In this document: piece after piece, positions 5,217 to 6,964 of the stretch
How the letters are laid out: each line of letters starts with the position of its first letter
Position numbering within the stretch: position 1 is the first letter of the stretch
Assembly (NCBI GenBank): GCA_964465665.1
Contig: CAYXKM010000327.1
Location: 1 to 6,964, forward strand
Direction of reading: 5' to 3'
DNA: 6,964 bases
Source: JAKEGN01 sp964465665
GTDB lineage: Bacteria; Pseudomonadota; Gammaproteobacteria; Steroidobacterales; Woeseiaceae
Notes under the pieces: model-generated
Seen by the model: only the letters and a program-made list of their open reading frames with translations
What the model was told of the DNA's origin: nothing
Databases searched by the model: none
Translations under genes and position numbers: made by a program

Positions 5217-6101
5217 CTACGACGCAGGCAACGGAATGAAATCCGATTCGCCCGGCACCATGTCGAATCGTCCCTCACGCCAGTCGACCTTGGCCTGGCT
5301 GATGCGATCCCTGCTGCTGCTGACGAAATTCCACCACACGATACGTTCGCCAGGCAAAGCAGCCCCGCCGAGCATCATCAACCTGCATTCGCGGCTCGCG
5401 CGAAAAACGGCGTCTCGACCGGCAGTCAGCACGGCCATGGTACCGTTCCGTACTGTTCGACCGGCCAGATTCAGTTCTCCATCGACGACGTATACCGCGA
5501 GCTCATCCGCGGTATCCGGAGCCGCGAGCGTCGCGCCGGCATCAAGACTTGCTTCGATGTACAGCGTGTCACTGGCTGTTTCAACCGGTGACGTGGCGCC
5601 GTAGGCCCTTCCGGCGATCAGCGTCAGCCGGGCACCGGGGCGTTTCACTTGGGGAATCTGATTCGCAGGGTAATGCACAAAGCTCGGTTCGATTTCTTCC
5701 CTTTCCACCGGCAGCGCAATCCAGGCCTGGATGCCATGCAGGTGCGATCCTGTTCGACGGAGATCCTGCGGCGTTCGTTCCGAGTGAACCACCCCGCGTC
5801 CGGCAGTCATCCAGTTCACGTCACCCGGGACGATGACCTGATCGTAACCAAGGCTGTCGCGATGCCGGATCGCGCCGGAAAACAGGTAAGTGATGGTTGC
5901 CAGTCCGATGTGCGGGTGCGGCCGGACATCGACTCCGCTCCCGGCCGAAAAATCAGCCGGGCCCATGTGGTCGAAGAATATGAATGGACCCACTCGTTGC
6001 TGCGAGCGGTCCGGGAGTGCACGCCGTACGTCAAAGTCGCCGAGGCTCCTGCGGGCCGGCGTGATAACGTTCCCGATGGTCTGCTTCGATTGAGCTGTCA
6101 T
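5217..6101 (-). CDS. Pirin family protein (bicupin)
   Basis: A 294-residue protein of normal pirin length from ATG. The N-terminal cupin holds RVGPFIFFDHMGPADF (36-51), the metal-site motif RPHPHIGLATITYLFSG (60-76) and GRGVVHSE (101-108). His62, His64, His106 and Glu108 are the expected four iron ligands. The C-terminal half has the second cupin (GARLTLIAGRAYGATSPV, then DTLYIEASLDAG and VYVVDGEL). Some pirins act as quercetinases and others bind regulators or metabolic enzymes; the ligand here cannot be told, though an intact metal site makes an enzyme or redox-sensing role possible. Its ATG overlaps the TGA of the upstream methyltransferase gene (ATGA, 6101-6098). This indicates translational coupling and one operon. 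Confidence 0.93.
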   Translation of the reverse strand: MTAQSKQTIGNVITPARRSLGDFDVRRALPDRSQQRVGPFIFFDHMGPADFSAGSGVDVRPHPHIGLATITYLFSGAIRHRDSLGYDQVIVPGDVNWMTAGRGVVHSERTPQDLRRTGSHLHGIQAWIALPVEREEIEPSFVHYPANQIPQVKRPGARLTLIAGRAYGATSPVETASDTLYIEASLDAGATLAAPDTADELAVYVVDGELNLAGRTVRNGTMAVLTAGRDAVFRASRECRLMMLGGAALPGERIVWWNFVSSSRDRISQAKVDWREGRFDMVPGESDFIPLPAS

Positions 6102-6964
6102 TGCTCCGGCTTAATGAACTTGAGCGTCAGGCGATCCGATTCTCCGATGGCAAGATATTTTTCGCGATCGGTATCGCCGAGCGCCAATGACGGCGGCAAA
6201 GTCCAGACACCCTCGGGGTGGTCACGGGTGTCCTTGGGATTGCTGTTAATTTCCGACCGTGCAACAAAATGGAAACCGGCCGCTTCTGCGTCCTTGATGA
6301 CGCGTTGTTCGGAGATGTAACCGTTCCCGGCAGCCGGATCCTCGGTATTCGGATCCGGCCAGCGGTGATCGACTATGCCAAGGGTGCCGCCGGGTTTCAG
6401 GGCGTCGAACATCGCGCGATAGCCAAGCCGAGCCGCATCCTTCCCATATCCGGGGTCGGCCCAGTTGTGCACATTGCGAAACGTTACGACCAGGTCGGCG
6501 GATCCCGGTGGCGCAATGCGCAACTCGTATGGAAAGTCGAACGCTGTAACGATGACTTTTCGATAAATGTCCGGCGTGGTTCCCAGCCTGGTCATGAAGT
6601 CGCCGAAATACCGCCGCTGATAGGCAAAGGGCGGATTGACGCTGTACTGCGCCGCATACAGTTTGCCATGCTCACGGAGTGCGTGAGCGAGGATCTCGGT
6701 GTACCAGCCTCCGCCCGGCCAAACCTCGACCACCGTCATGTCGGCACGAAAGCCGAAGAAATCCAGCGTTTCTTTCGGGTGCCGATAGACGTCACGCGCC
6801 CTGTTCCCGGCACTGCGATGCTCACCGCGGATTGCCGCGTCGAGTGCCGCGTCGAGTGCCGCATCGAGTGTCGCAGCCGATCCGGGATCAAGCTCGTCGC
6901 CCGAAGCAACCGGAGCGGTGCCTGCCAGCAGCAACCCGAGAGCTGAAATAACGATGTCACGCGT
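6098..6964 (-). CDS. Class I SAM-dependent methyltransferase-like protein with signal peptide (5' end missing)
   Basis: The frame is open to the window edge, so 288 residues are visible and the start lies beyond it; a TTG at 6934 falls inside the hydrophobic stretch and is unlikely to be the start. The visible N-terminus (RDIVISALGLLLAGTAPVAS, before GDE) looks like a signal peptide. An Ala/Asp-rich stretch with three LDAA-type units follows, then HPKETLDFFGF, SAM motif I in VVEVWPGGGWYTEIL (near residues 78-92), ADLVVTFRNVHNW in the middle, and LKPGGTLGIVDHRWPD. The C-terminus includes GYISEQRVIKDAEAAGFHFVARSE. This matches the COG4798-type predicted methyltransferases, in which export signals are seen; substrate unknown. 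The stop overlaps the pirin start by four bases. A periplasmic SAM enzyme is odd because SAM is cytoplasmic. Confidence 0.85.
   Translation of the reverse strand, partial: TRDIVISALGLLLAGTAPVASGDELDPGSAATLDAALDAALDAAIRGEHRSAGNRARDVYRHPKETLDFFGFRADMTVVEVWPGGGWYTEILAHALREHGKLYAAQYSVNPPFAYQRRYFGDFMTRLGTTPDIYRKVIVTAFDFPYELRIAPPGSADLVVTFRNVHNWADPGYGKDAARLGYRAMFDALKPGGTLGIVDHRWPDPNTEDPAAGNGYISEQRVIKDAEAAGFHFVARSEINSNPKDTRDHPEGVWTLPPSLALGDTDREKYLAIGESDRLTLKFIKPEQ
6834..6869. repeat. Three 12-bp tandem repeats in the methyltransferase gene
   Basis: Copies at 6834-6845, 6846-6857 and 6858-6869 read GCCGCGTCGAGT on the plus strand; the third has one changed base, and a degenerate fourth follows. On the minus strand they encode repeated LDAA-type units. 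A multiple of three keeps the frame whatever the copy number, so it lies in a permissive linker just after the signal peptide. Confidence 0.8.

Noticed and set aside
5177..5278. 34-residue N-terminal extension of the antiporter from GTG 5278
   Set aside because: It lies mostly within the pirin gene, is rich in Arg and Cys, and has no counterpart in the family, although an AAGG lies upstream of that GTG.
6218..6946. Long plus-strand open frame opposite the methyltransferase
   Set aside because: The opposite strand encodes a clear protein family; the translated frame shows no recognisable domain. Also applies to the plus-strand frames at 5649-6320 and 4881-5591.

Overview
The window looks like a chromosomal segment of a moderately GC-rich Gram-negative bacterium, most likely a gammaproteobacterium. 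The envelope proteins (a TonB energy transducer, a lipoprotein, signal-peptide proteins) point to Gram-negative, and the short TonB with an RY...VT...MQ anchor is a gammaproteobacterial type. The taxonomic call is inference from protein style only. I see no RNA genes, insertion sequences, CRISPR arrays or phage genes.

Layout. (1) 1-1282, + strand: the 3' part of a DUF374 acyltransferase-like gene, then four bases later a DUF3108 envelope protein gene, probably one operon. (2) 1289-2045, - strand: a PadR regulator gene followed, with a 14-bp overlap, by a small membrane protein with an N-terminal HAAS-type domain. (3) 2046-2183: a divergent control region containing three 23-bp elements of the form TATAC(C/A)-N11-GGTAT(A/G), repeated every 28-29 bp and overlapping the best padR promoter; this is probably the PadR operator array. 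(4) 2184-2780, + strand: an orphan TonB-family protein that may share this control. (5) 2820-3476, - strand: a lipoprotein of unknown function; a long inverted repeat covers the convergent junction with tonB. (6) 3709-4191, + strand: a signal-peptide protein made of five 19-residue charged repeats. (7) 4223-6964, - strand: a probable three-gene operon in the order methyltransferase (cut by the window edge), pirin, calcium/sodium antiporter. The first two overlap by ATGA.

How they work together. The best-supported regulatory unit is PadR plus its membrane partner controlling its own promoter and perhaps the divergent tonB gene. The other genes are envelope or housekeeping-like functions with no obvious common pathway. 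The most notable signal is the operator array at 2078-2157. No clearly new multi-gene system is visible.
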